Below, piece after piece: positions 46,801-55,914 of a stretch of DNA of 64,000 nt. The notes beneath the pieces are model-generated. The model did not search any database, was not told the origin of the DNA, and saw only the letters and a program-made list of their open reading frames with translations. This stretch comes from Chrysaora quinquecirrha (Eukaryota; Cnidaria; Scyphozoa; Semaeostomeae; Pelagiidae). The stretch is from the NCBI GenBank assembly GCA_014526335.1, contig JACTAT010000289.1, positions 260,990 through 324,989 on the forward strand, given 5' to 3'. The stretch's first letter is position 1. Each line of letters starts with the position of its first letter. Both the position numbers and the translations under genes were made by a program.

Positions 46801-46825
46801 TGGTCAGTTCTCTTAGCTTAACCAT
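31881..46825 (-). CDS. Secreted or surface protein with LamG-like and three fibronectin-III domains, 3'-partial
   Basis: Exons, 5' to 3' on the minus strand: 46825-46690 (signal peptide, core LFGTLCISILIQLTVG), 41668-41324 and 39885-39565 (LamG/concanavalin-like fold: NASHYWPLD, GMTLSFWLN, HWTHVTMTYS, LSIYANG, FDKIAIWDTKL), 39126-38951 plus 38075-37962 (FN3-1: LKVTWNAPFDPYKQIDKF, LYEVKIAAQ), 35602-35514 plus 33909-33732 (FN3-2: IRLIWSSN, LYEFTVFLYS), 32162-31881 (FN3-3: ILHWLPPVNYSD, YIVQVEVGAEQ). Phases agree throughout. FN3-1 holds a frameshift at an A-run near 39013; one added base restores both frame and phase 1. The last exon ends in phase 1, so more coding sequence is expected further left but was not found. 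LamG and FN3 modules suggest an adhesion or matrix role (inference). Confidence 0.82.
32340..32640. mobile_element. Fragment of AAGGAAC-word TA MITE
   Basis: TTTAAGGAACCTACGTGTG, AATTTAAAGAACTTAGACTA and CACATAAATTGTACGTTA align with the element at 43257-43660. The right terminus is missing. Confidence 0.7.
32925..33655. mobile_element. Cluster of AAACATT-word MITEs
   Basis: At least two and probably three head-to-tail copies. Diagnostic pieces: GTTTGGCTACATCACAAA, GACGCGGCCAAAAAATCAAA, CAATGTTTGATCGTTTGGCC near 33627. It lies in the intron between FN3-2 and FN3-3. Confidence 0.72.
34052..34316. mobile_element. AAACATT-word palindromic MITE
   Basis: AGGCCATGGCCAAACAATC on the left and GATCGTTTGACCAGGGCCT on the right; about 265 bp. 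Confidence 0.82.
34659..34977. mobile_element. CTGAAC-word MITE with TAA target duplication
   Basis: GGCCCTGGGCAAATGACCTG at the left faces AGTTCATTTGTCCAGGGCC at the right, flanked on both sides by TAA. ACTGAACA and its complement TGTTCAGT recur more than ten times in 319 bp. The termini resemble those of the AAACATT family (GGCCCTGG...CCAGGGCC), but the internal word is entirely different. Confidence 0.9.
34985..35470. repeat. Degenerate GAAT/GAAC tetranucleotide tract
   Basis: Imperfect GAATGAATGAAC-type units, purine-rich on the plus strand, ending about 45 bp before an FN3 exon. Confidence 0.85.
35849..36122. mobile_element. GACATGTC-word MITE
   Basis: GGCTAAACTAGGAGAC at the left and CAAGTTAATCAAGGCC at the right. 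Internal GACATGTC, GCGCGCGACA and CGAGTGACAAGCGAGCAA. Homologous to 49191-50014 and 61031-61314. Confidence 0.8.
36180..36501. mobile_element. AAGCAAC-type MITE, 44838 subfamily
   Basis: The right end TTGCTTATTGAAAAAAAAAG plus TG and the interior TACATCCTTGCAAACTTGTC match the complement of 44838-45086. The left terminus is decayed. Confidence 0.72.
37228..37436. repeat. 10-bp tandem array with GCGGGAA core
   Basis: About twenty decamers of the form NNNCGGGAAN: GAGCGGGAAT, CAGCGGGAAC, GGGCGGGAAT, GACCGGGAAT and variants. Several contain GGCGGGAA, the textbook E2F/DP core. It lies in a LamG-FN3 intron. The same array makes a Gly/Arg/Asn-rich reading frame that is not a gene. Confidence 0.93.
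37688..37866 (-). mobile_element. tRNA-derived SINE
   Basis: Near copy of 9984-10155. On the minus strand: GTCGTGGTGTAATCCAGC, AGGGTTCGAGCCCAGCC (B box) and a CACCTTCACCTTCACCT tail. Confidence 0.82.
38167..38678. mobile_element. Inverted-repeat element with GAGGGGCATTTCACTC termini
   Basis: GAGGGGCATTTCACTC at 38167 faces GAGTGAAATGCCCCTC at 38663, a perfect 16-bp match. About 512 bp, non-coding. A partial relative at about 41860-42015 ends GAGCGAAATGCCCCTTG. Confidence 0.88.
40120..40442 (+). mobile_element. 5S-rRNA-derived SINE
   Basis: AGCTGAAGTTAAGCTTAG and CATCTGGATGGGTGACGTT align with the 5S rRNA internal promoter (GAAGTTAAGC...TTGGATGGGTGAC). They are followed by CCGTCCTTCGGAAGGGACGT, a core shared by several invertebrate SINEs, and a 3' tail of CAACAA repeats. 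This is the SINE3 architecture. It lies in the intron between the two LamG exons. Confidence 0.8.
42057..42200 (+). mobile_element. Possible tRNA-derived SINE, decayed
   Basis: GGTGGCTCAGTGGATAACAC resembles an A box and GAGTTTGATCCTTACACG a worn B box at a suitable distance. Confidence 0.45.
43257..43660. mobile_element. TA MITE, AAGGAAC subfamily (reference copy)
   Basis: CACGCTTTTTTTATAAGGAA and TTCCTTATAAAAAAAAGCGTG are inverted and flanked by TA. AAGGAAC or AAAGAAC occurs at about 43271, 43286, 43318, 43350, 43549, 43561, 43603 and, inverted, at 43640. No transposase. 404 bp. Confidence 0.93.
44143..44515. mobile_element. TA MITE, AAGAAAC subfamily
   Basis: CACTCTTTTTTTATAAGAGA at the left, TTTCTTATAAAAAAAGAGTG at the right, TA at the right flank. 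Internal AAGAAACTTTCAGTACT is repeated, with TCAGTACT as a second word. Confidence 0.9.
44517..44715. mobile_element. GATCGT-word element
   Basis: TGGTTTCCATACGATCATAC on the left faces GACGATCATATGAAAAC on the right. GATCGT, CGATC and ACGATC recur through 200 bp. It directly abuts the preceding MITE. Confidence 0.65.
44838..45086. mobile_element. TA MITE, AAGCAGC/AAGCAAC subfamily
   Basis: CACTTTTTTTTCAATAAGCA and TTGCTTATTAAAAAAAGAGTG, flanked by TA. Interior shared with 36180-36501 and 13320-13505. Confidence 0.85.
45605..45702 (-). mobile_element. tRNA-like SINE head
   Basis: On the minus strand, GCGTGGCCTGGTGGTAGCG (A box) and TTTTGGGTTCAAGCCAAG (B box) have tRNA spacing. The acceptor stem does not pair well, so it is tRNA-derived rather than a tRNA gene. 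The following TA MITE begins immediately at its edge. Confidence 0.65.
45703..46077. mobile_element. TA MITE, AAGCAAC subfamily
   Basis: It aligns along its length with 43257-43660 (for example GTAGAAGGCCT, TCACTGCAA, TTCATTCATTTG), but AAGCAAC stands where that copy has AAGGAAC or AAAGAAC: about 45716, 45748, 45780, 45968, 45980, 46024 and, inverted, 46053. Termini GCAGTTTTTTTATAAGCAAC and GTTGCTTATAAAAAAAACTG. Confidence 0.9.
46306..46671. mobile_element. TA MITE, AAGAAT subfamily
   Basis: ACACTTTTTTTATAAGAATA and TATTCTTATAAAAAAAGAGTG. AAGAATAT recurs inside at least six times, with CTCAGGCTC between copies. It ends 18 bp from the donor of the LamG-FN3 first exon. Confidence 0.9.
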
Positions 46826-47094
46826 AAACTCTAAACCAACCGGACAGCCAAAGTAGCAAATGATAAATGAGGATTTAATATGAGTACAAAAGGTTATAAA
46901 AGCAAGATTCTTTATCCATTTTTGCGGTTAGAAGATTAACCCTGCAGGGTGATGACTGATATTAATAATCAAAATTAGAAACGATCATTCAATTCAACAA
47001 ATTAAAGCTTATTCTTCACGGCAAAATCGGTTTTGACGAATCTTTGTTTCACTCTAGCGAATTTATACGCTCTACTGTGATCGATGCTCACTAT

Positions 47095-47500
47095 ACTGTG
47101 TGTGGTAGTTTTTTTGCGTACTGTGGTGGATAAGAACTGCTATGCTGTGGTTGGTAATTTGCTTGATGTGGTGGGATATTATGCTTGATGTGGTGGTGTT
47201 TTTGTGTACTGTGGTGGGTAAGTACTACTGTGGTGGGTTATTATGCTTGATGTGGTGGGTTATTATACTTGATGTGGTGGGTTATTATGCTTGATGTGGT
47301 GGTAGTTTTTGCAAACTATGGTTGATACGCACTACTGTGGTGGGTTAATATGCTTGATGTGGTGGGTTATTATGCTTGATGTGGAAGGTTATTATACTTG
47401 ATGTGGTGGTATTTTTTGCGTACTATGGTTGATACGAGCTACTGTGGTGGTTTATTATGCTTGATGTGGTGGTATTTTTTGCGAACTGTGGTGGATTTGG
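47095..47500. repeat. TGATGTGGTGGGTTATTATGCT minisatellite
   Basis: Units of about 22 bp interrupted by TTTTTGCGTACTATGGTTGAT segments. Related inverted pieces at 47545-47640 (AAATACCACCATATCAAGCA). TACTGTGGTGGG resembles words in the two other minisatellites of the window. Confidence 0.88.
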
Positions 47501-47640
47501 TGTTTTGTTCTTGCTTGATTTATAAGAGTTTTGCTATGACTATGTATTCAACACAGTATACGCAAAAAATACCACCATATCAAGCATAATAACCCACCAA
47601 AGTAGTGCGTATTCACGACAGTACGCAAAAAATTCCACCG

Positions 47641-47800
47641 CAGTTGCAGGTATACATAACAGTAGCTCGACTTTTCCACAAGTGGCATACCACAATAGAT
47701 GGGATTCGAACCCGGAATGCATGATAAAAGAGAGAGCCAGCCAGCCATTCATGACAAATATGTACAAATATGTATGGTGCTGAAGAAGGCTCAACATAGC
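47641..47800 (-). mobile_element. tRNA-derived SINE, left member of inverted pair
   Basis: Minus-strand GGGTTCGAATCCCATCTATT is a perfect B box, followed by GTGGTATGCCACTTGTGGAA. GCTCAACATAGCC lies at its outer end. Confidence 0.75.
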
Positions 47801-47985
47801 CAAAACACAAAAAAGTCAAGCGGGAGGAGAGCCTTGGGCTGTATGACTCAGAGAGTTACTCGGCGATTTCATTGAGCTCTACAGCTCAGTGGAAACGTCG
47901 TTGGCTCTCCAATCATGCAGTCCGGGTTCGAATCCCATCTATTGTGGTATGCCACTTGTGGAAAATCTATTGACAGTAGTTCGTA
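47801..47985 (+). mobile_element. tRNA-derived SINE, right member of inverted pair
   Basis: TTGAGCTCTACAGCTCAGTG, TTGGCTCTCCAATCATGCAG, GGGTTCGAATCCCATCTATT and GTGGTATGCCACTTGTGGAA repeat the opposite-strand copy at 47641. The two could fold into a long hairpin if co-transcribed. Confidence 0.75.
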
Positions 47986-48276
47986 TAGATTCGCTAGCAT
48001 GGATCGCTAGCCCGAGTTTGTTACGTAATGATGATGATCGTGGTGTCGTAGACAAGTTGTGCAAAAAAGCAAGATGTTTGGTGAAGATTGCTCCAAAACC
48101 TAAAGTCTCGAATTTCCAGTCAGATGGTTTGGTTTTTCTACACTTTTTAGGTCTTGACCCCTTAAAAGCCGAGGTTTTACGAAATAGGTGACTAATTATA
48201 GTTATATTATCAGTTATATATTATATCTTCACCGCATATACTTGTCTCAGTCAATTCCAAACTTCACTTGGAATTA

Positions 48277-48664
48277 CACTTTTTTTTTAATAAGCAACCG
48301 CTCAATAACCAACTAGGGCTGAAGTGACCTTAACATTAAGCAACCTTAGGGCTCAATTGAACTACTGTAAGCAACTAAGAAGTCAAACAACCAAGCTTAT
48401 TCTCTTTCTTGTGTTAGGAAATTGTTCTTCGTTCTTATGTTTTGCATGTTGAAGTTCGTTAGCTGACGTTTTTCCACTTACTGTCTCCCAAAAGTCATGT
48501 TGTAGGCCTAACAGATGACGATTTTGATCCGCGAAGTCAGGGGCGGTTATTAGGTACAAAAGATATTAAGCAACGTTTAAGCAACTTTGAGGGCTGAAAT
48601 GTCTAAAATTTTAAGCAACTTTGAGGGCTGGACAAAATCCAGTTTCTTATTATAAAAAATAGTG
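48277..48664. mobile_element. TA MITE, AAGCAAC with GAGGGCTG word
   Basis: CACTTTTTTTTTAATAAGCA and TTCTTATTATAAAAAATAGTG, TA on both flanks. AAGCAACTTTGAGGGCTG is repeated. The right terminus reads GTTTCTTAT where GTTGCTTAT would be expected. Confidence 0.87.
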
Positions 48665-49190
48665 TACTGAGTTTAGGAGATCAGCATAATTCTAGCAAGG
48701 GTTCAAGATAAAGACGGGGTGGAAATACTGTAAGAGAGGATGCGATTATTACACTCATTTTTGATAAGAAGCACCTTCATCTTAACGTCTTTGAGAATAC
48801 GTATCTAGTAAAGAATTTCCAAATTGTGAGCAAAAGCGGTAACATTGTTGGATACACTTGAAAGTTTTTTCGTTTCTTATAGTTTCTTAAAGGCAGTTGC
48901 TTATAAAAATGTAAGACAATTAACAAAATTCGATTTCGTTTATAACTACGTTATGCTGAAATATGAAAATAAGGATAAAAACAAGAGAATGATTTTATTA
49001 GTGATGGAAATTAGAGGTTTTTTGACAATCATTCAACTGCAGGACAAGCTTGTTTCCTGCCGTGTAATCCTTCATTTTATTCCAAAAGAAATTAAGAGTT
49101 TATCCACTTTAATAACGATTAGAGAAATCTGCTTAAGAGATGCTTAAGTGGGCAGCTGACAGAGTCTTGGTCTTGATTTGCAAAGAGTAA

Positions 49191-50014
49191 GGCCTGGCTA
49201 AACTAGGAGACATGTCGCGTGCGACATTGATGTCCCCTCGGGGTCTCCCAGTTTAGCCACCTCGGAAACTTTGCAGCGCGCGACAAAATTTGTGGCAAGA
49301 TACAGTTGACATCCGCTATCTCGAACTCTCAAGGGAAACTGGAATTTGTTCGAGATAGCGAATGTTTTTAAGTCAGAAAAGGAACCCCTATTAACATGCA
49401 GCGTTGCTGATCCCAAATTTCATCAAACAAGTCAGTTTTTTTTTACATAGGAGTCACAGCCCATCTGCTTTCATCTCTACTATTAGTGAAATTGAGATAA
49501 TGGCGATGCAGCACATCTCGAAAGAAAACAGCTTCATCTATTGTATACATGGGCAGCATATCACTTAGCTACTGCCATTCCCGCTCTGCTAGGCGAACGT
49601 ATACATATTATCAGCCTGTTTCTTTATCCAGTTCGGCAGAAAATTTGGCAAAGTTCGACAAAAAAAGCAGGTTTTCCTCCATGGAAAATGGAAAATGGTT
49701 CGAGATAGCGAATGTTCGAGATAACGGGGTTCGAGATAGCGGATGATTTTTCTATACACAACTGTATACCAAAACGAGGGGGAGATGGAAAATCGTTTGA
49801 GATAGCGAATGTTCGAGATAGCGGGCAGTCGAGATAGCGGATGTGAACTGTACATGCAACAGTTTCTGTGAGCCAACAGAAACATGTCTTGTCTCCGCGA
49901 CATGCAAATGACTCGGGGGACATGTTGCTCGCTTGTCACTCGCATGTTTAGCCACCCTGGGGGACACGCCGAATGCAGTGTCATGCGCGACATGTCCCCT
50001 AGTTTAGCCATAGC
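49191..50014. mobile_element. GACATGTC-word MITE hosting a nested element
   Basis: GGCCTGGCTAAACTAGGAGA at the left and CCCCTAGTTTAGCCATAG at the right. Right-half text (GACATGTTGCTCGCTTGTCA) is the complement of 35849-36122. The middle is split by the element at 49303-49850. Confidence 0.88.
49303..49850. mobile_element. Nested pogo/Tc1-like MITE with TTCGAGATAGCG words
   Basis: CAGTTGACATCCGCTATCTC and GAGATAGCGGATGTGAACTG are inverted termini, flanked by TA (49301-49302, 49851-49852). GTTCGAGATAGCG recurs six or more times. Host sequence on both sides joins up when compared with the intact relative at 35849-36122. Confidence 0.9.
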
Positions 50015-50366
50015 TGTACTTTAATTTATTGAGACTTTCTTTCCACTACGTGACCACCGCTGTTAAAGGAGACATAGCACTCCATATCGAAACAATTTTT
50101 TCGAGATTGATTTATCTCTGCGAACTCTACTCCGTTAATAAACTTCCATGTCTATGTCTTTAATATTTTTCTCTGTGAACTCTCAAGACTTCAGTATGCG
50201 AATTTCTGCGAAGTATATCACTTTTTAGAAATTTCTGATACATACACCTAATTCTAAATAGAATACGCTCTAAAAGATTTCTAGAAAATAAGGCAAATCA
50301 AGAATGTGAAATTCTCCACATACTTCAAAAGCAATCCAAGTACCGATCTACGAGAGCTTTCGTATA

Positions 50367-50857
50367 CCCTGTTTACACGATCCAGAGCCAGTTCTGGTTC
50401 TTTTGCAATGAGTTTACAGGAGAAGAACTGGGTCGGTTCCGATCCGATCCAGAAATATTTGACTACCGTATTCTTTAAGTTAACACCTACGCTCCTATAT
50501 TCTTGCTACAAAATTGCTTGAAATTTCTTCTTTTTATCACAGCAGCATCTTTTTGGGGCTAAAGCAGAAAACTCGATTTCTCTTCGAAAGTCACGTATTC
50601 ATGTAGGCTTTGTTCGTTCACTTTTGGTCACGTTTCGTATTCGTACCACTACCAGTTGGGGTCCGATTAAAGTGTTTACGCCGGATCGAAACAGAGCCAA
50701 AGACGACCTGGCTCTATTTCTTAAAAGATTCAGAACCGGCTCTAAATAGAGCCAAAGTTACGAATCCAATAGATCCTTTGTAAACATTACGTGTTTTTGA
50801 GCCAAAACAGGTTCTGGATCGGTGCAGAGCCGATCCAGTTTCTCTCGTGTAAACGGG
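50367..50857. mobile_element. CCCTGTTTACACGATCC MITE
   Basis: CCCTGTTTACACGATCCAGA faces TCTCTCGTGTAAACGGG. GAGCC, GTTCTGG and GATCCAG words recur on both strands (GGTTCTGGATCGG, CAGAGCCGATCCAG). The terminus resembles GGGCCTGTTTATATGG at 27870. Confidence 0.85.
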
Positions 50858-51330
50858 ATCTTATTACACAAAGTCCAAGTGATCACTACCGCCTCAATGA
50901 CCAATTTCAAAAGCACTCGAGCTCTGTGTAACTTCTCCCAGAAATCTCCTGCAGGGTTGTTGTTGTAGTGTCGTCAGGTAATAAGTCTATAGAACAGGTT
51001 GTGTCAAATTTATTATTTTTGGAGGGTGGGTGGGGCTATGTTTTTATATGATTCATGATAGAACCTTTCAAAATAATTTATCATGATATTATTAAAATGT
51101 AAAAAACGAACAAACAAAGACTAGTAATAATATAAATACCAAAGAAGTTGTAATATCGTGTGGGATAAAGGAAATAGTGATGTTTGCAAAAAATAAAAAG
51201 ATATTGAAGAGTACAGACTATTTATTGAATTGAAAATGTGAGATGTAAAGGGCTGGGTCACAAGAAAGAATAAACCGCAGTATCAACATGAAAAACAAAG
51301 CAGTAAGGCTTGCTTGAATGAGGAGTAATA

Positions 51331-52760
51331 CACGTTTTTTATAAGAAACGGTTTTATACGAAACCTGATTTAGATCATGCACTTTTTCTCTTATTCCTCT
51401 CTAAATAAGCACGCCTTTTCAAAGAGGGTATCAGTTTATTCGTGAAAAGGGAGTTAAAAGACTAATCTGTACACACGCTTTTATAAGAAACCGGTCATGC
51501 ACATTTTCTCTAATTTCTCACTAAATAAGTGCACCTTTTCAATGAGGATATCTGTTCATTCGTAAAAGAGGCGTTAGACTATTTGACTATCTAAGTAATA
51601 CAGTATACGCTCTATTTTATAAGAAAATAATAATGAGAACGAAATTCTGAGATAAGGCTATGAAACCTTCAGCGCTCAAACTCAGCCTTGTTTTGTGAGG
51701 CTATGGGCGTGTTCTTCTAAAGCAATTTGTTTTTCGGTTGCCTTCTTTTTTCGGAATGTGTGTTTTTCGAAGCCATTTTTCTGAAAACAGCAGGTTTTGG
51801 AGCTCTCCAAAACCTTCTGCCTGCCATCAAGAGCAGAAGGTTTTCAAGACTTTCGAGAGATTCTAGTATTGAAATTCGGAAGAGACTTCCATTTTACCAG
51901 GAGACATACCACCAATGGGTCTGGGGACGAGGCAACTAAGAACTTTGGCGAAAATTGAACTGACGTTCACGTCTGGAACAAACTTTTTGAAAGTCTCAGA
52001 TTTTCAGAATTCCTATTTTTTGAAAATCATGGATTCTGTTTTTTTTAATCTTTCGTCTTTCAAAATTGAGAAGGTTTTTGAGGTTCAGAACAACACACCC
52101 TATGTATCTAAAAGCTGACGAAATCCACTAGAAAAAAACTCCGAAACTGACGCCTGAACTCACAACGACAGCTAATCTTTCTAAAAGAAATGGAATTGGA
52201 GTTATTGCTGAAAAAGCCTTTCAATAAATCAAAATTTGAGTAAATCAAAACCAAGACAGTCTCAGCTGTCTACTTGAGCACATTTTAAGGAGATTTAACT
52301 TAGCGGTATTAGAGCGGATAAAATCTAATTTCTTATGAAATATAATCAAGAACCGGGCTTGTCGCCTAGCTGGACGAATTAAAAAATCCCGATGGTCAAA
52401 AACATCTTACTTCTTCTAATTTCTTTTATGTTTTTCATCATACGCCCTTGATCATCATCATCATCATCATCACTATCATCATCATCACCATTTTCCAGCA
52501 ATGACCTCGTAATCTTTCAATCCGTTCAGTGATCGCATGCTACACTATTTTTTAAGAACCAGGAGATTTTGATTGAGGCTGGCTGTTCTTAAATGTTTGC
52601 CTTTTTTGAGCCTGAAATGTTCTTTATCTGTTCTTAATTCCTTGATAACTTAGACAGTAATATTTTTCCGTGAATGTCTGGAGTGGTAGCTACTAGATTT
52701 GCGTAAAATGCAGCATGCTTGTTTGCTCCTTTGTTCGCTTGCTTTTTACATTCAGACTTT
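51331..52760. mobile_element. Relics of TA MITEs and a foldback sequence
   Basis: TACACGTTTTTTATAAGAAA near 51330, CACGCTTTTATAAGAAACCG near 51477 and AAGAACCAGGAGATTTTGAT near 52553 are tips or halves of the 53-56 kb families. GGTTTTGGAGCTCTCCAAAACC near 51793 is a palindrome. No exon was recognised; frames at 51727-52118 have no domain. Confidence 0.5.
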
Positions 52761-52761
52761 A

Positions 52762-53164
52762 CACACTTTTTTTTATAAGGAACCTATCTCAAGGCCTAGT
52801 TCTTAAAGTTCCTTATTTTTGGACCTCTTTTGAGGCAACTGTAGTTCCAAAAGTTCCTTAATAGTTCCTTAGTTTTAACTGCACAAACAGTGGTCTTAAC
52901 AATAAAAGAGAGACATTTGCATGTGAGCAAAGCTCAAGACTACTCAAAGAAACATTGGATACATGCTTAACGTACAATTTATGTGATTTTCGACTGCAAA
53001 TGAATGGAACCGGCTTTCTAATTCTTGATTATTTGCAGTGATAAAAGTATTCAACATTCAAAAGTTCCTTAATGATTTTCTCGTTAGTAGTATAAGTTCT
53101 TTAAATTTTCGGGTCTTCTACATGTAGGTTCCTTATAAAGTGGTTCCTTATAAAAAAAAGCGTG
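52762..53164. mobile_element. TA MITE, AAGGAAC subfamily, inverted copy
   Basis: The complement of 43257-43660, with CACACTTTTTTTTATAAGGA and CCTTATAAAAAAAAGCGTG termini and TA flanks. AAGTTCCTTAATAGTTCC and AAGTTCCTTATTTTTGG are the inverted internal words. Confidence 0.92.
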
Positions 53165-53240
53165 TACTGTCTTACTGTCATATAAACCTGATATTCTCAG
53201 GGCTTATGAAAAGGTCAGCCTCAGTTTGTTCTTAGCCTTA

Positions 53241-53602
53241 CACTCTTTTTCTTTTATAAGAACCAGGAAATTTTGATCGAGGCTGGCTGTTCTTAAGATT
53301 TTGCCGTTATTGAGCCTGAAATGTTCTTAATCTGTTCTTAATTCCTTGGTTACTTAGATATCTATATTTTGTAATGAAAGTCTAGGGTGGTACTAGGTTT
53401 GTGTGAAAATGCAGCAAACTTGTCTATTTCTTTGTTTGCTTGCTTTTTACGTTCAGTTTGACTGTCTGGCTTACATATTTAGCTGATATTCTTAGCGCTT
53501 TTTAAAAGGCCAGCCTCAGCTTTTTCTTAATTTGTTCTTAAAATCTGGGCAAAATCCAGGCTCGTGTTCTTATAAAATTGTTCTTATAAAAGAAAAAGAG
53601 TG
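53241..53602. mobile_element. TA MITE, AAGAAC subfamily
   Basis: CACTCTTTTTCTTTTATAAG and CTTATAAAAGAAAAAGAGTG with TA flanks. GTTCTTAA and TTCTTAATTTGTTCTTAAA recur. The right tip is followed by a second GAAATCCAGACTCGTGTTCT block to about 53660. Confidence 0.9.
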
Positions 53603-53740
53603 TAAATCTGGGCGAAATCCAGACTCGTGTTCTTATAAAACTGCTCTTATAAAAATGTATTTGCCAGAGAGTGAAAAGCATAGCTTTGATCATAGCTTTG
53701 ATCGAGTGTCGAATGGCAAAGTGAATACAGTTTTACGATA

Positions 53741-54016
53741 CACGTTTTTTTCCTATAAGAACACCTGGATTCGATTTTACCCGGCCTGTTTCTTAATTTT
53801 GAAGTGATTTTTCACCAATTTACCAACCCCCTACCATTCTCAATTTACCAACCCCCTACCCTTCCCTTGTTTACAATGCGTTTTCTGGCAAGGGCTTCAC
53901 GCTGGTGAACTTTTCTTCTGTTTATCACAAATAGTTTTGGAGATAGTAAAAGCTTTTGACCCAAATTTCAGCCTGGTGTTTTTATAAAGGTTGTTCTTAT
54001 AAGAAAAAAAACCGTG
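53741..54016. mobile_element. TA MITE, AAGAAC with TACCAACCCCC interior
   Basis: CACGTTTTTTTCCTATAAGA and TTCTTATAAGAAAAAAAACCG, TA flanks. CAATTTACCAACCCCCTACC occurs twice. Related by inversion to 59570-59824. Confidence 0.85.
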
Positions 54017-54421
54017 TAGTCGGCTGGGGTTGAACTGAGTCTCGCTAAATTTTCGAAAAGGCTGAAATACGTCAAATCTAAGCTTTGAATAATCCAAACA
54101 AGCAAGACTTAATTTTGGAGGCATTTTATTATAGTGAACTCCAGTTTCCTTCCTTTATCAAAAGCATATAGGCTTTTCTTTGATCCACAGACAGTTAAAG
54201 CTTATAATCCTTTTCCTGGGAGGATCTCAGTGCTCATACGAGCAAATAAATATTGAGTAAGAAATATGGACGTTGCGTCAGCAGAATAAGACGAGGCTTT
54301 AATAACATAAGGCTAGAAAAACAAGAAATCTAAGTTTGCATAGCAAGGAGCTTCAGGTTGAGGCCTTCATGTTAATTCTCAAAATTTCGTAATCATCAAC
54401 CTAATCACCATTATCATCATA

Positions 54422-54479
<58 letters not shown>

Positions 54480-55247
54480 GCACTCTGTGCTTTGTATAGA
54501 GACGAGGAAAAGAATAAATAAAATTAGAAGGAAAAAAGTTCAGAAGCAAAGAAGAAAAATATCAGGCCGATATGGCTATGATAAATAAGAAGATTTAGGC
54601 TATGGCTATATTTGTTGGTTCTTGTGAAAAGAGTTTTGGGTAAAATAGATCTTTCGCGAGAAATTATCAATTAGATAGGCTAATGAGCGCCAGTAGCTTC
54701 AAAGGAGCACAACGGTGCTCGCAATGTACATATGGGAGACATGGGAATATCTGAATCAAATTATTTTCTGTAGTATAAGCCACATATTCGACGTGCACTT
54801 TTCAGAAAATGAGAATAGATCGTTTGTATTTTAAGATGCGATCGAAACAGGCCTCTGTGTGTAGAAACAATAATGACAATACATATGACAATTCGTGTAC
54901 AAATATATGATAATAGTAATATGACCGAAAACGACGAAGCATAATATGATGTGTGGTTTCTTTTTATGACAACATTTCTTTTTACATACTTGTTAGAGCT
55001 TTTTCAGCTCAAAGACATCAACCCAATCGACCCATCATTAACAAACATTTCCAAAACATAATTCAAACCATAATTCGACTGGAAAGGCTTTGATTGCAAA
55101 CCTAAGCCAGTTTAGTACAGAATAAGGTTGACAATCTTCATTGTCTTGACAAATACGCTTAGACGGCTCGGGTTGAAAGATTGGTCGGAAACGGCAGTTT
55201 AAAGATAAACTAAAGTTGAACACAAAATTCAAGTCTGCAGAACTTAC
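54017..55247. other. Intergenic or intronic, no gene recognised
   Basis: It contains a CAT/ATC microsatellite at about 54405-54480. No exon with a family match on either strand. Confidence 0.45.
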
Positions 55248-55332
55248 CTTCAAGCGAGAAAGATGTAGTCTTCCCAGTTAGAAGGGAAAGAATCACAAAT
55301 ACTCCCATTAAAACAGAATTCAGATAGTCCAT
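55248..55332 (-). CDS. Candidate first coding exon with signal peptide
   Basis: ATG at 55332 opens MDYLNSVLMGVFVILSLLTG followed by KTTSFSLE, then a strong donor (G then GTAAGT) in phase 1. The hydrophobic core VLMGVFVILSLL is a good signal peptide. No downstream exon was found between here and 46825. Because the next phase-1 acceptor recognised on this strand is the LamG exon at 41668, this may be an alternative first exon of the LamG-FN3 gene, or the start of a gene whose other exons I could not see. Confidence 0.55.
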
Positions 55333-55914
55333 TTTCACAGGCTGTGTTTTTTGTTTCAACTGTAGAGAATTTCTTACGTCTATGGTCTCTTTGACCTGCA
55401 AAGCGAATATAAATTTATGATTCAACCAAAACCATCATATTCGTATCCCTGTGTTCTATTTACAGTCAATGTTTGCAGTATGGTGGTACAAAGGATTTAA
55501 GCAGGGATTCTCAGCGATTGTTTGAAGTGAAGGAAGTCAGGACACTGTTAATGCTTAAAGAAATAAATAAAATACACATAAGCCACGGATATTATATGAA
55601 GTAGCAGGAACAGTATGAAGAAAAACCTTTCGTATAAGTTCGAAAGGATTAATATTAAGAATATGTGAAATAAAAGAAACAGTTTCCGCTTTATCTTTTA
55701 GACTTCGTATTCAATTAATCATAATTCTATGTTCATTTATTATTTATTTATGTTACAAAGATGCGGTCATGACAAAGATCAGCCGAACATGAAGTATATT
55801 AAATAGAAATGGATTCTAAGCCTGCGATGTTAAGATTGTGACCTGGCCAATCAGGACGATAAGAAATCACCTTACAGTACTACAGAAAATGGAAGTCAAC
55901 GTTGAACCTAAGTA

